From Oryzias latipes (taxonomy: Eukaryota > Chordata > Actinopteri > Beloniformes > Adrianichthyidae): a stretch of DNA of 64,000 bases. Numbering within the stretch: position 1 is the first letter of the stretch; each line of letters starts with the position of its first letter. The stretch spans positions 30,850,747-30,914,746 of the forward strand of contig NC_019867.2 in NCBI RefSeq assembly GCF_002234675.1, given 5' to 3'. The notes beneath the pieces are model-generated. The model was not told where the DNA came from. It made no database searches and was given only the letters and a program-made list of their open reading frames with translations. A program made the position numbers and the translations under genes. Positions 21,701 to 33,700 of this stretch are shown in pieces.

Positions 21701-24700
21701 AACAACGTCATCGTTTCAAGTCTGTACTCACGTTCTGGTCCTCGATGTTTCCTTGAACCAAAGTAATGCTCGGCTCCTCCATCCTCCTCGCCCTGCAACC
21801 ACCAAAGAACAAAGATACCATCACTCTGTTCAGCACATCTGTGTCCTTCAATTTTTGGGTTTTGTTCCTCAGAGGACAAAACAAACAGAGTTGCAGCTTT
21901 CAAGTTTGTAAAGAGATGATGAGTCTTACCCTCCATATTGTTCTTGCTTACGCTGTTCACGGGAGCTCTGACCTCCCTTCTTCTCAGCATGACTTTCAAA
22001 AGGCCCCACTCCTCCTCCTCTTCCTCCTCTACCACCAGGTTGTCTGCCTTTGTATCCCTGATTGTGACCTCGACCTCTCCCTCGACCCCGTGCATATCCA
22101 CTGGGAGTTACAAAACAGTTCAGGATGAGTGAACATCAACAGTTACGTCATTTATATAAAACATCCTAAAAAAACAGTAAATGGTGTATACTTATATAGC
22201 GCTTTCTACCTTCTTACGAAGGCCCAAAGCGCTTTACAGTCACAGTCCCATTCACCCATCCACACACACATTCACACACTGATGGCGGCTCCGCTGCCAA
22301 ACACTGGCACCATCCTCCCACCAGAGGCAAGGTGGGGTTCAGTGTCTTGCCCAAGGACACTTCGACACATGGGCGTGCAAGGCGGGAATTGAACCTGCAA
22401 TATTACGATCATGGGTCGACCGCCCTACCGCTGCACCACGGCCGCCCTTAGCCCACCAGTCTTAGACATAGAAACAGGAGACAGGAAACAGGAAACATGA
22501 GGGATATTTAGTGGGACTGGAGCACTATTTTTTAGTATGCCAACTTTGCTGAGGGGTGGTATAATACAAATTTTCAAAGGGGCCATGGGAAATGTAAAAA
22601 CTGATGACTGCCACAAAATAGCTCGTTTACAAATCGCCAAACAGCACAGAGTCACGCCTCCAAACCTCTGGAGAGATGAGACCAAGACACAAACATGAAC
22701 GCCACATTTGGAGAGGAGTCAACAAAGCCTGTGATGAAAGGAAATCTTTTTTCTTTTTTACTCGTCCTCTCCAACAGCTGAGAACACAGATCGGAGCTGA
22801 AGGCCTTTTGTGTTGGACAGATTTTACCGTCTAACAGGGGGTTCTGGATCTTCTGACACAGTAGGTGTATATTTGTGTAAACCCCTTTTGTAATTTAGGC
22901 TAAACTTTATTTAACCCGTGTGCTATCAAGGTCAAGGGTCAAGACGACCATTGACGTGTTTTCCCTACCATGACAAAGGTGGATAAAGGTGGAAAGATTT
23001 CATGTAATCCATGGACACCAGTAAAGTTCACAAATCATTGAAGAAAAAAGGTTCAGAGCACTGTCTAGTGGGTCTAGATGACCCAACTCCCAATGTTAAA
23101 GTGCCTAGGATAGCACAAGGTTTAAATTGACTACATTTGTCTCCTTTTTCTTTTCTTTTTTTGTTGGACTAGATAGATAAGAAGGGAGGTATGTTGGAGA
23201 CAGGGGGTAAGGGCACAGAAAAAAGGGGGAGAGCCCACTTGTGGTTACATTGCAAGAAAGCAAACAGATTGCAGAAAAAAAGCATATGGTAAAGTAGAGC
23301 TTGTCAAATTTAGATGTTGTAATTTGTTAAACAGAAACTATTTGTCTTTTTCATTACCCTGAAGGCTTGGGGCCCTTGTTGCTCTTCTGCTGGGGGATTG
23401 TCATGACCGGTCCGAGGTCACTGAACTCCTTGCTAACAGCCGTGGCCATGACTTTGATGGTGTCTTCTTTGTTGTCAACCAGGTGAATCTCGGTCAAGGT
23501 CCGTGGACCTTGCGGACTGTCACAAAACTCCCTCACGGCCTGGGCTATGGTGTCAGCGCAGAGCTGAACAGGAAAACCAAACACGCCTGAGCTGATTGCT
23601 GGAAGTGCGATGGAGGAACAGTTGACCCTCTCTGCTTCCCTCAGACTTTCCTTAACTGCAGACTTCAGTCGGGACACAGAGTTCTTCTTGTCATAGTCAG
23701 AGAACCGTGGACCGACTGCATGGATGACGTACTTGCAGGAGAGGTTGCATGCATCTGTTACGACGGCGTCGCCTGGCCTTACTTTTCCGTTTTTAGCCAC
23801 GTAATCGTCACTGAGCTTTTGGAGCTGTGGGCCTGCAGCCTTAAGCAGCGCCAACGCCAGGCCACCAAAGTGTTGCAGGTCTTCATTGGCTGCATTGACC
23901 ACGGCGTCAACACTAAAACTGCAGATATCTCCTCTGCTGACGGAAAGCTGAAGACCAGAGTTGGTCTGAACTCTACAGTAACAAAGACTGTTTTCTTCAC
24001 CAAAGCTCTCTTCCTCCTCTTCCTCTGGAATCTCAGACTGAAGCAGCACAACACAGTTCAACTCTGTCATTATTGTGGACAAGAACATGCTTCCCTGAGA
24101 CTGGAAGAACTTTTTGGCACCAGGCTTGTCCACAGTTAAGGTGTCAGTGCAGAGAGCATTAACCAGTTCCAGGATAGCGGTTTTTGTTTTCTGGACATTG
24201 ATATTAGCCCCACTGAAGGTCATTCTTGACCTTTCTGAATCAAATTTGACAAACACATTGTTTTCTTTGGCAATGCTAAGCCAACTCCATCTTTTTTTCT
24301 TTTCCATGAACCCAACAGCAGCACTGGAACGGAAACGGATGTCTTCATTAACTCTTGAGTTGTCTTCAATGAACTTCCTCAAAGCACTGCTCACCTCTTT
24401 GACAGGGTTCATAAAGCCAGCCACAGAGACCCTGAGTTGTCTTTCTTGGTCGAGCTGAATTGTGACTGTTTTCTTGCTTGAGCTGTTGAAGCCATCAAGC
24501 AGGTTTTTGTTCAGGTCTTCCCAGGTTTTAAGCTTCAGAACTTCCTTATCTTTCACATGAAGAGACTGAACAAGCAGTTCTGCCTTAATCTTCTCCTCTG
24601 CATCGGCAAGGACTTTGTCAGAAGTCCCCATCAGGACAATCCCTTTGGTGTCAATGCAGTATACTGCACTTATGCCATGAGAAGTAAACAAGTACTTTGA

Positions 24701-27700
24701 CATTTCCATGGGATTCATGGTCTTGAGATACTCTAGAATTGCTGGTGGAATAAATACTGTTTTTTTAGGCATTTTCATGTACTTCTCTGAGGTCCATGAC
24801 TTCATTTTCAAAACTTCTTCAAAGAGTCCTTTCATGGTTAACTTCTCGGTTCCTTCATTGTATGAGAGGAGCAGCTCTGGTGAGATGTCCATGGCAGCTT
24901 TCTGCAGCCCTTCCTGCTTCAGGATGAAGAACCATGCAGGGGACAACTGCATGTCCTCTGTGATGCCTTTTTCCTGCCGTTCAATGAGACTCATTGCTTT
25001 AAGCACAATGTTCTCCACAGGAGCTCTGATTTTCTGCATGTCATCAGCTCGACCGGCAACAGACAAAACTTCTCTTGAAGTATCAAAGTCAACAGCAGCA
25101 ACCTCCTTTGTTACTGAACTGATGTCCATCTCTGCAACTTTCCAAGCTTTTGTACTCATCACACACTCAAAGGCAGAGTACTCAGACATTAAACGGTGGA
25201 AGGCCTGTTGGGCGTTCTGTGTCCAGTTCTCTACATCTGTAGCAGTTAGACCTTTCTGCCATAAAAAGCTCTGCAGAGGGCTGAGTTGTGCTTCAGGGTC
25301 ATCTATCTTCACACTGCAGAAGTGAGGGCTCATCTGATCACTGATGCTTTTCAACAGATTCTTCATGTGGAGGAACTTCCAGATCACAGGGTGGACACTT
25401 TCTGTCAAGGGCTTGGGCATTTCCCAGGTTGGCCGGTCTTTGCCGTACAGGGCACTTCCAAGAGATTCATAGTAAGAGTACACGTTGACAGGGATGGACC
25501 GTAGCATGTGGTTTACTGTTCTGCAAATACTTTGAACAACTGCAAAGAGACAAAATGAAGGAGAGGAACGGGTCAGCAATGGTTCAGCCTGGAGCCTTAC
25601 TCTACATTTATACCTCTAAACACAAAAGGATAACTCAGCAGCAGCAGTAGCATGCCATTTCTAATATCCTGTATGTAGCATGCTAATCTTAATATCTGCT
25701 ACTTAATTCAGTTTTTAACTAAAAATGTATTTAGTCTTGGAATGACTATAAATTACTTGTAAAAATTGTGTTATAAAATCTTTATTTAGCATCAACTCAT
25801 AATGTAGCTCATCGGAGGTGTTTGTTAATCAACAGAGGCTAGAGCTGAGCTTCTAGCTGTACATGTAGCCTGTTTATCATTAGACCATCCAGACATGTAT
25901 GTCATGCATACACACATAGACACAGAAGATTTTACACATTCCTTGGTCGATATAGTTGTTGGTGGTTAAGTTATTAGGAAACAAACAAGAAAAAAACCTT
26001 TGGGGTCATGGAAAGACACGATAGCAGCTTGTTCTTCTGGGATCATGATGATGTTGTTTGGCGAAACCCAGTTCTTCTCAAACCAAAGCTCCAGCATGTC
26101 TAGATAAAAGTCAGAAACACCTCATTAGACCAAAAAAGTCAAAGGAGCATGTAAGCTTCCTGAAAATATTTCATTCCTGTTGGTTTAACGGTTGGGGCAG
26201 ATGTGGTAGGGCAGTTGACCTCTGAAGTATTGCAGGCACGATTCTTGCTTTGGCCCGCCATGTGTCAAAGTGTCCTTGGACAAGACACTGAACTCCCCCT
26301 CTGCTGGCTATAGGTTGGTGCCATCAGCATGTGAATGTGTGAAAGGGATGTGACGGTGAAGACCCTTGGGCCTTTGACGAAGGTAGGAAAGCGCTACACA
26401 AGTAGACACCATTACACAAGATTTTTCAATTTCAGGGAACTTTAAAGAATAAAATTAAAGAATTGTTTTTAATGCTAAGATGAATTGTCATTAGTGTCAC
26501 ATGTTGCTGCCAACCCTTTAGTCACAATTGCCCCTACGAATCGATTCAGGCTGTCTGCAGGCGAAAAGTGGGTAAACCGGTACAGGGGACGCAGGTGGCC
26601 TGCGGGAAATTTCACGGTCATAGACCGCTCAGTAGGCCCATGAGGCAAAAACGTTTTTCTACGGACATGCTCCAGGTGACAGGTCATAGTGAACACTTAA
26701 ACAACAGGCAAGGCTAAATGAAGGTGAGGTAGGTGAGACACAGGTGTGACATTCAGGTTTTTCGTTTGTCTTTTAACCCCAAACCCTGCACACGGCACAA
26801 GGGGTCCATTAAAGCTGATCAAGGGATAAGTACTCACTCCCTACTGCAGCCTGACTGTTACGAAGGAGAAAATTAGATAATTGGTACATGGCCTGTATGG
26901 ACATTGTGTGGCGTTCAACGGGAACTTACATATCACGTGCACAACCCATGTATGCGGCATTTGTGTACAGTCAGTAAGGAGCCAGTACTCTCACCTTACT
27001 CTGACTGGAGTTCTGCATATAGACAGCATCACTGTACGACAAAAGTCTGTGTAACTTACATTTTTCTGACAAATTATCCTTACAAAGAACCCGCCATCCG
27101 GGTGCACGTGACTAAGGCTTAAGTCTTTGGAAACAATTTCATGAACGCCAAAATTGAAATTGAGCTGCCATCCAATTATACTCCGATTTCAGTCATTTTG
27201 TAGCATTCTTTTTTCCTAATTATTTTTTTTTCGTCTTGCCATTTTCTCAGAATCGATTCGATGGTTGTGAACTCTTACATGAAAGGGTCACATTCTGTAC
27301 TCAAAAGGGTGAGGGTTGATGAAGACATGTGTCAATCAAGAGATGGCACTTCCTGTTTTGATTACTGTTGATGGAAAGGAATAGACAATTTGAATACATC
27401 CAGTTTAGATCCAGATTCCAGCTCAGACCAGGAAAACAAAGACGTTCATGGATCTGTCTGTCTGCAGGTGGATGATCAGAATGGGGCAAAGGAGGGAGCT
27501 TGTGGCCCGCTTGTAGCTTTTACGCATCAACTACAAGTTTCTTCAACAGCATTTTTTCGTTTGCTCTGGATTGATAACAAATTGAAAAAATAAATACTCA
27601 GAAATGCAATTTTTATCTTTATTTTCTATCTATACAGTATGTCCACCTTGAGAAAAAAATCCACAAGAACACGTTAAAAACACCATTTTCATCAGAGTGG

Positions 27701-30700
27701 GTCTTTAACTCTATGATTGTCAGTTCATGCTGGTCAGGTCTGTCATGGTTTGAGTTTGTTGTGTCTTATTTTTTCGTTTTAGTTCTTGTTCTGTCTTGTT
27801 TGGTTTTGTTTCCAGTTTTATTTTGAAAGGTTTCCTGTCTTGTCATGTTACTTGAGTTTTACTTCCTTTTGTCCCCATCTGCCCTGATCGTGTTCACCTG
27901 TGTCTTGTCTGCCCTGTCTGTATATAAGTCTTGTCTCTGCCTTCCTCCTGTGCTGGTTCATTAACTTCTGGTCGTGTGTTTTACGTCATTCCTGTCTAGC
28001 GTCCTCGTCTCATGTCCCTCGCCACGCCACAGTGAGTTTTTGTTTTGTTTTTGTCATCCTGATCTGCAGCGCCTTTTGTTTGTTGGACATTAAGCCCTCT
28101 AGTCCTGAACCCGTTGGCCTCCCGTCTCTGCGTCTGGGTCCTACCGGCTCTCGAGCCTCCCCCTCACATGACAGAATGGACCAGCCAAATTTTCTGGACC
28201 CAGCAGAGCGGGACATGCGGCTGCTAGAGGCCTACTGCCAGGAAGCCGAGCGTACGAGGTCTTATTGGGTCTTCGACCAGGCCCAGTTCTCCTCGTATGC
28301 CTGGAGTGGGAGCCCCCTGGACTTTACTGGGAGCCATCTTGCCCTGAGGGGGGGTCGTCGTCGCGGCCACCGTCCCCGTCCTCGTCCAGTGGTGGTCCCG
28401 GACGCACCACAACCTCGTCCAGTGGTGGTCCCGGACGCACCACAACCTCGTCCTGTGGTGGTCATGGACGCCCCCCGACCCGTCCCGGCTCCCAGGAGGG
28501 TGCCGCCTTCACCCCGACCCGTCCCGGCTCCCAGGAGGGTGCCGCCTTCACCCCGACCCGTCCCGGCTCCCAGGAGGGTGCCGCCTTCACCCCGACCCGT
28601 CCCGGCTCCCAGGAGGGTGCCGCCTTCACCCCGACCCGTCCCGGCTCCCAGGAGGGTGCCGCCTTCACCCCGACCCGTCCCGGCTCCCAGGGGGGTGCTG
28701 GCTGCACCCCGACCGGTCCCCGCTTCCATGCGCTCCACGCCCGACCCGCCAGAGCTCGGCTCCTTGCCCGACCCGCCAGAGCTCGGCTCCTTGCCCGACC
28801 CGCCAGAGCTCGGCTCCACGCCCGACCCGCCGGCCGACTCCATGCCCGACTCCATGCCCGACCCCACGCCAGACGACCCCACGCCAGACGGGCCCGCCGA
28901 CTCCACGCCCCCCCGGCAGTCCTCCAGACCTGCCTCGCCGGGCCGCTCGGCCCCCCGGCCGTCCTCCGGACCTGCCTCGCCGGGCCGCTCGGCCCCCCGG
29001 CCGTCCTCCGGACCTGCCTCGCCGGGCGGCACGGACCCCTGGCCGTCCTCCGGACTCCCTGAACTCGTTTGCCCGTCTAGGTTTGTCCTCCGGGGTACTG
29101 TCATGGTATGAGTTCGTTGTGTCTTATTTTTCATTCTAGTTATGTTCTGTCTTGTTTGGTTATGTTTCCCTTTTTTATTTTGAAAGGTTTCCTGTCTTGT
29201 CATGTTTCTTGAGTTTTACTTCCTTTGGTCCCCATCTGCCCTGATCGTGTTCACCTGTGTCTTGTCTGCCCTGTCTGTATATAAGTCTTGTCTCTGCCTT
29301 CCTCCTGTGCTGGTCCATTAACTTCTGGTCGTGTGTTTTACGTCATTCCTGTCTAGCGTCCTCGTTTCATGTCCCTCGCCACGCCACAGTGAGTTTTTGT
29401 TTTGTTTTTGTCATCCTGCTCTGCAGCGCTTTTTGTTTGTTGGACATTAAACCCTCTAGTCCTGAACCCGTTGGCCTCCCGTCTCTGCGTCTGGGTCCTA
29501 CCGGCTCTCGAGCCTCCCCCTCACATAGGGTTGTGCCGATGGATGATTCCATCGTGATGGGTGACTGACATCCCGATGGAGAGACACCATCGTGATGCCA
29601 CGCCCCCGCCACGTTGCGAGTCGACACCATAAGCCGCGGTTACATGTGCAAAATATCTTGATGGGATCAATGGTCGGATTAGAATCCAACCGTGTTCATG
29701 GGCCCAGAAAAATGTTTTCAGAATATAAAAACGTTCACTAAGGTCACACTTTCCGTCGGAATAAATCATTCGCACATGCGCAGTAGGGTTTGAAAACCGG
29801 AAGGGGATATAACTTCCGCCGAGCGGCTTTTTTTTTTCAAACTTTATTGAATGTAACAATTCAATACAAAACAATCTTAAACAGCGCCGAGCGGCTATAT
29901 ACATTGACACGTCAGCTCGGTAAAATACGAGACGATCTTCTAAACGTGCTTTTAATAATGTTACGGTTATTATGAAGCACCTGTTCGCTCATCATTTGAA
30001 TTTTAATCCGTGTGGTCAGAGCTTTTTCTGAACGAAGCCAGGATTAGCAGTATGCTAACATGGGCTAACAACATTAGCTTTGGGTGGTGCTGCTTGCTGG
30101 CTGCACGTAAACATGTAAGAATAACATCAGCCTTTATTTAGTCGGGACACGACTGGAAACACCAATCCACGTGATTGTTTGAATGTTTTCTAAGGACTGA
30201 GCGACATTTCTGCTTTGAAGCTCAAACCGCTGTGTGTGCTGACGATCCGAGCTGTGCTCAGAGACACACTTTTAGACTCGGTTCTGAGTTCGGTTGCTTG
30301 TACCCCTAGAGCTGCGGGACGGATCGCAGTCTTAAATCTCCCACACATAGCGCTCATGTAGCAAAGCACCCCCCCCCCCCCCCTTCCCCTCAAACACAAA
30401 GCTGGAAGTCCGCGCTCCGCCGGTCCACTTCACTAGTTAAGTGCGGGAGCGGACTACTTCTTTTCTATTTTGTTTGTTACTTTTTTTGTTAAAGTCACTT
30501 CCCTCAGTTTATACTGGATCATCGCGGATGAGTCATTAGTTGGGAAATAAAATGAAAAAGCAAAATAACGAATAGCAATTATATAACGAACGATGTCATC
30601 GTCCATCCCGATGGTTGACAGCAAACATCGTCAACAGCCAATTTAAGGGACATCGCCCAACCCTACCCTCAAATGACAAGGTCCCCACTATTGGAATTTA

Positions 30701-33700
30701 GGTTTGTGCCATGTAGCCCTTTCTCACACATTTTAGGTCTACCACCACTCCTGACTTCTGGGTCATACCAAAGAAAAGTAAAGGGGAATTCAAAGTCTCT
30801 ATGCAGGGTAGAATTAAAAGGGGGCATAATAACAGAATGGCTTCTGAAGCCCCGTTTTTGGTCGGACCCAGTACTTTGCTTGATGAAGAAAAGAAGAACT
30901 AAGATGTGAGAATAAGTGAACTTGCTGATTTACCAGAGCCCACAGATGGAGGAAGACTCTCCACTCGGACGCTCTTTGCTGCCTCCAGTGGTTGAGCAGT
31001 CAGTCCATGTTTCTGCAGCTTTTGCTTCCTTTGACTCGCAGAAAGGAACTTCTCTGCATCTGTAAAATAATACAGACCATTCCTTTAAACTTGAAATTGG
31101 CTTTGACTGACCAGAAAATTACATTAATAGGAAAAATAAGAAAAGAGAAACTAAAACCCCAAAACACATGAGAACAAACGAAAAACAATAACCAAAAGTC
31201 ACAAAATGCTTAAAATGATTCAATCATTCTTGGAGCAACATAAAAAACTGTTGAAAACCAAAATGGCACATAAAAACTGAGTCATTTAAAACAGTCATTT
31301 AGTTCAATGAATAATCAAATCTTAGTTTCTCAATAATTTAAGATGAAATTAAAATCACACATAGTAAAATATGCTTTAACTTCCGGTAATTTACATTTTG
31401 AAGTCAATTTTTTATTTAATCATCTTTTTGAAATAATACTATACTAAGTCATTTTGTTGTGTATTAAACAACTTTAAAACAAATGTTTTATCTTAAACAC
31501 ATGAAGGAAATGCTGATTCTCATCCCAGCAGTGATACGCTCAAAGAGGAGCAAGAGGAGTAAAGTCAGCCAAAAACAAATGTCTATAAATCAATTCCTAA
31601 TGGAAATGCATCTTTATTTGGATCAAATGCCTCCCAATATCAGAACCATGAACCCACTAGAAGGGATCCCAACTGACCCTCCACCCTAAAATAGCTTTCA
31701 GGAATTTGGACAACTACCGACATCTGTCCAGGAGCCTGATAATGAGCCGCCAATTTAGGAGAAAATCATTCATATTTTTGAAGAATCTTTCATGTAAGAA
31801 TGGATCATAATTAATCCAAAAGACTAATAGTTCTACAGGAACTAAAGGTACAGTTAGAGTCAGTTTTTCCAGCATTTGTGATTCCATCTGATCTACCATA
31901 AATAACCAGCTGGAGATCAGCTGACAGCTCAGAGCTTTCTTCCCCCACAAACCCAGAAGATAAGTCTGATGACACAACCTCTATGTCGATGACGACCATA
32001 AAACCACCCCCAATAAAATCCTCCCAGTTCAAAACATTTATGGACACAGTTCAGAAAGCTGCCAGTTTGATGGCTACATGTCCTTTTTCTGCTCTTGGTC
32101 TAAACATCTCCAGGCCGGTCGACTGCAAACCTTTCTACCTGTAGGGTTGTTGAAGATGACCACGGCTCTGCTGGACTCCCAGAGGATCTCCAGACTGAAG
32201 TCTTTTTCCTCCACACCAGAAATGTTCTCCACCAGCATCATCAGCACATCTTTGGACGTTCCAGCAGAGACGTTCTCCAGAACCACAGCTGGGCTTGGAT
32301 CCAGCTCCGAGGCTGATGGAATCTCTACTCGGACGCTCTTGGCTGGCTCTGGTAGTCGAGCGGTCAGTCCATGCTTCTGCAGCTTTTTGTTGTCCTGACT
32401 CACAGACAGGAACTTCTCTGCATCTATAAAATAATCCAGATTAGGACTAAGACCTAATGAAAGCATTATAGTAGCACCAATAGCATCATCATCTCCTCTT
32501 CATCATCCGTACCTGTTGGGTTGTTGAAGGTGACCACAGCGCTGTTAGACTCCAAGTGGATCTCCAGACTGAAGTCCTCTTCCTCCACACCAGAAATGTT
32601 CTCCACCAGCATCATCAGCACATCTTTGGACATTCCAGCAGAGACGTTCTCCAGAACCACAGCTGGGCTTGGATCCAGCTCTGAGTCTAGGACAAACACT
32701 GTGGTTACATTCCCCTTTATTACCAATGAGAATGGAAGCAACCTTTATTCCTTCTTCAGGTTCTCCAGAACTTTATTTGTCAGATCATTATTGTGTTACT
32801 ATGGTCCAGGTAATTACTTGATTCTGATTGGCTGCTAGAAAAGAAGTTCCGGTCACGTAGCCTGAATGTTCCATATTGTTGCCCTCTAACCGGAACAACA
32901 GAAGCTTGGTACATAAGTGGACAAAAGGTATTTCATAGTTTATCACAAGAGCGAGACAGTAGAGAAAATCTTTGTCACCAATATTCAAGAAAATGCAGAA
33001 AGAAACTCGGATTTCAGGATATGAAGATACGGGGAGTTAAGGATCAACAGGTGGTTGAATAATTCCAAATCCATGTGTGAACTTGATTGTGGTGAAATAA
33101 TCAAAGCTCTTTTAATTACAACCAATGAGTGTTACATTGTAATGTCCAAAAATGATTACTGAAATGATGAAATTACAACCAGAAAGCTCCAGAGCCTCCA
33201 AACCCGTCCTAATCATGTCCATCCACCTAAAGCCACTTCAACCCCCCCCCCCTATTGAGCTGGAAACCACCCGTCCATTCTGGCGATGCTGCCTCTGCTC
33301 GCTAACCTGCTAGTCTCTGCTGTTGACTGGAATAAACCATTGCTGCAGAAGGACGGGGGAGGACCAAACCCTTTTACATGAGGAATCTAATGTCAGCTCA
33401 TTCATTTGTTTTTGTTTTCATGACAGAGTTAAAAAATGATCGACATAAAATGTATTTGAGATGTTTTTATGGTGTTCAGCAAGGGGCCCCTAGAGAGTTG
33501 GGGGCCCCAGGTGATCACCTACCTTTGCCCAATAGTAAGTCCGCCACTGCTGTTTATCCGTAATTCATTAGTGATTCGTGCATCAATTATGTAATTTGGA
33601 CGTAAAATGTGCGCCGTATTCGTGATATAACAGTTATACATCGGTGGTTCATGCGTGAAAAGTCTGTTAGACAAACGTGGAACGATCGTGGAAAGACACA

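Larger units (their letters stand above)
27741..30678 (+). mobile_element. Non-autonomous LTR retrotransposon with a nested hAT-type insert
   Basis: The 5' LTR is 27741-28173 (433 bp) and begins TGTCATG and ends CATGACA. The 3' LTR starts at 29099 and is split by a hAT-type insertion, finishing at 30678. The flanking 5-bp duplication AGGTC occurs at 27736-27740 and 30679-30683. The LTRs are very similar, with most differences in the first 100 bases, so insertion is fairly recent. The internal 925 bp has no reverse transcriptase or integrase and encodes only a proline-rich protein, so mobility must depend on enzymes from another element. It is antisense to gene A, in intron 7. Confidence 0.85.

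Noticed and set aside
22184..22446. Possible tRNA gene from A and B boxes
   Set aside because: No cloverleaf. The boxes head a longer body shared with another copy, so it is a SINE.
24708..25325. 205-codon plus-strand frame
   Set aside because: It is the antisense shadow of gene A exon 9.
27900..28175. Hydrophobic N-terminal extension of the proline-rich ORF
   Set aside because: This part is LTR sequence and recurs in the 3' LTR as a separate frame at 29257; the natural start is the ATG just after the LTR.
28262..29203. Long minus-strand Gly/Arg-rich frame in the LTR element
   Set aside because: Shadow of the proline-rich repeat ORF; its start and end have no support.
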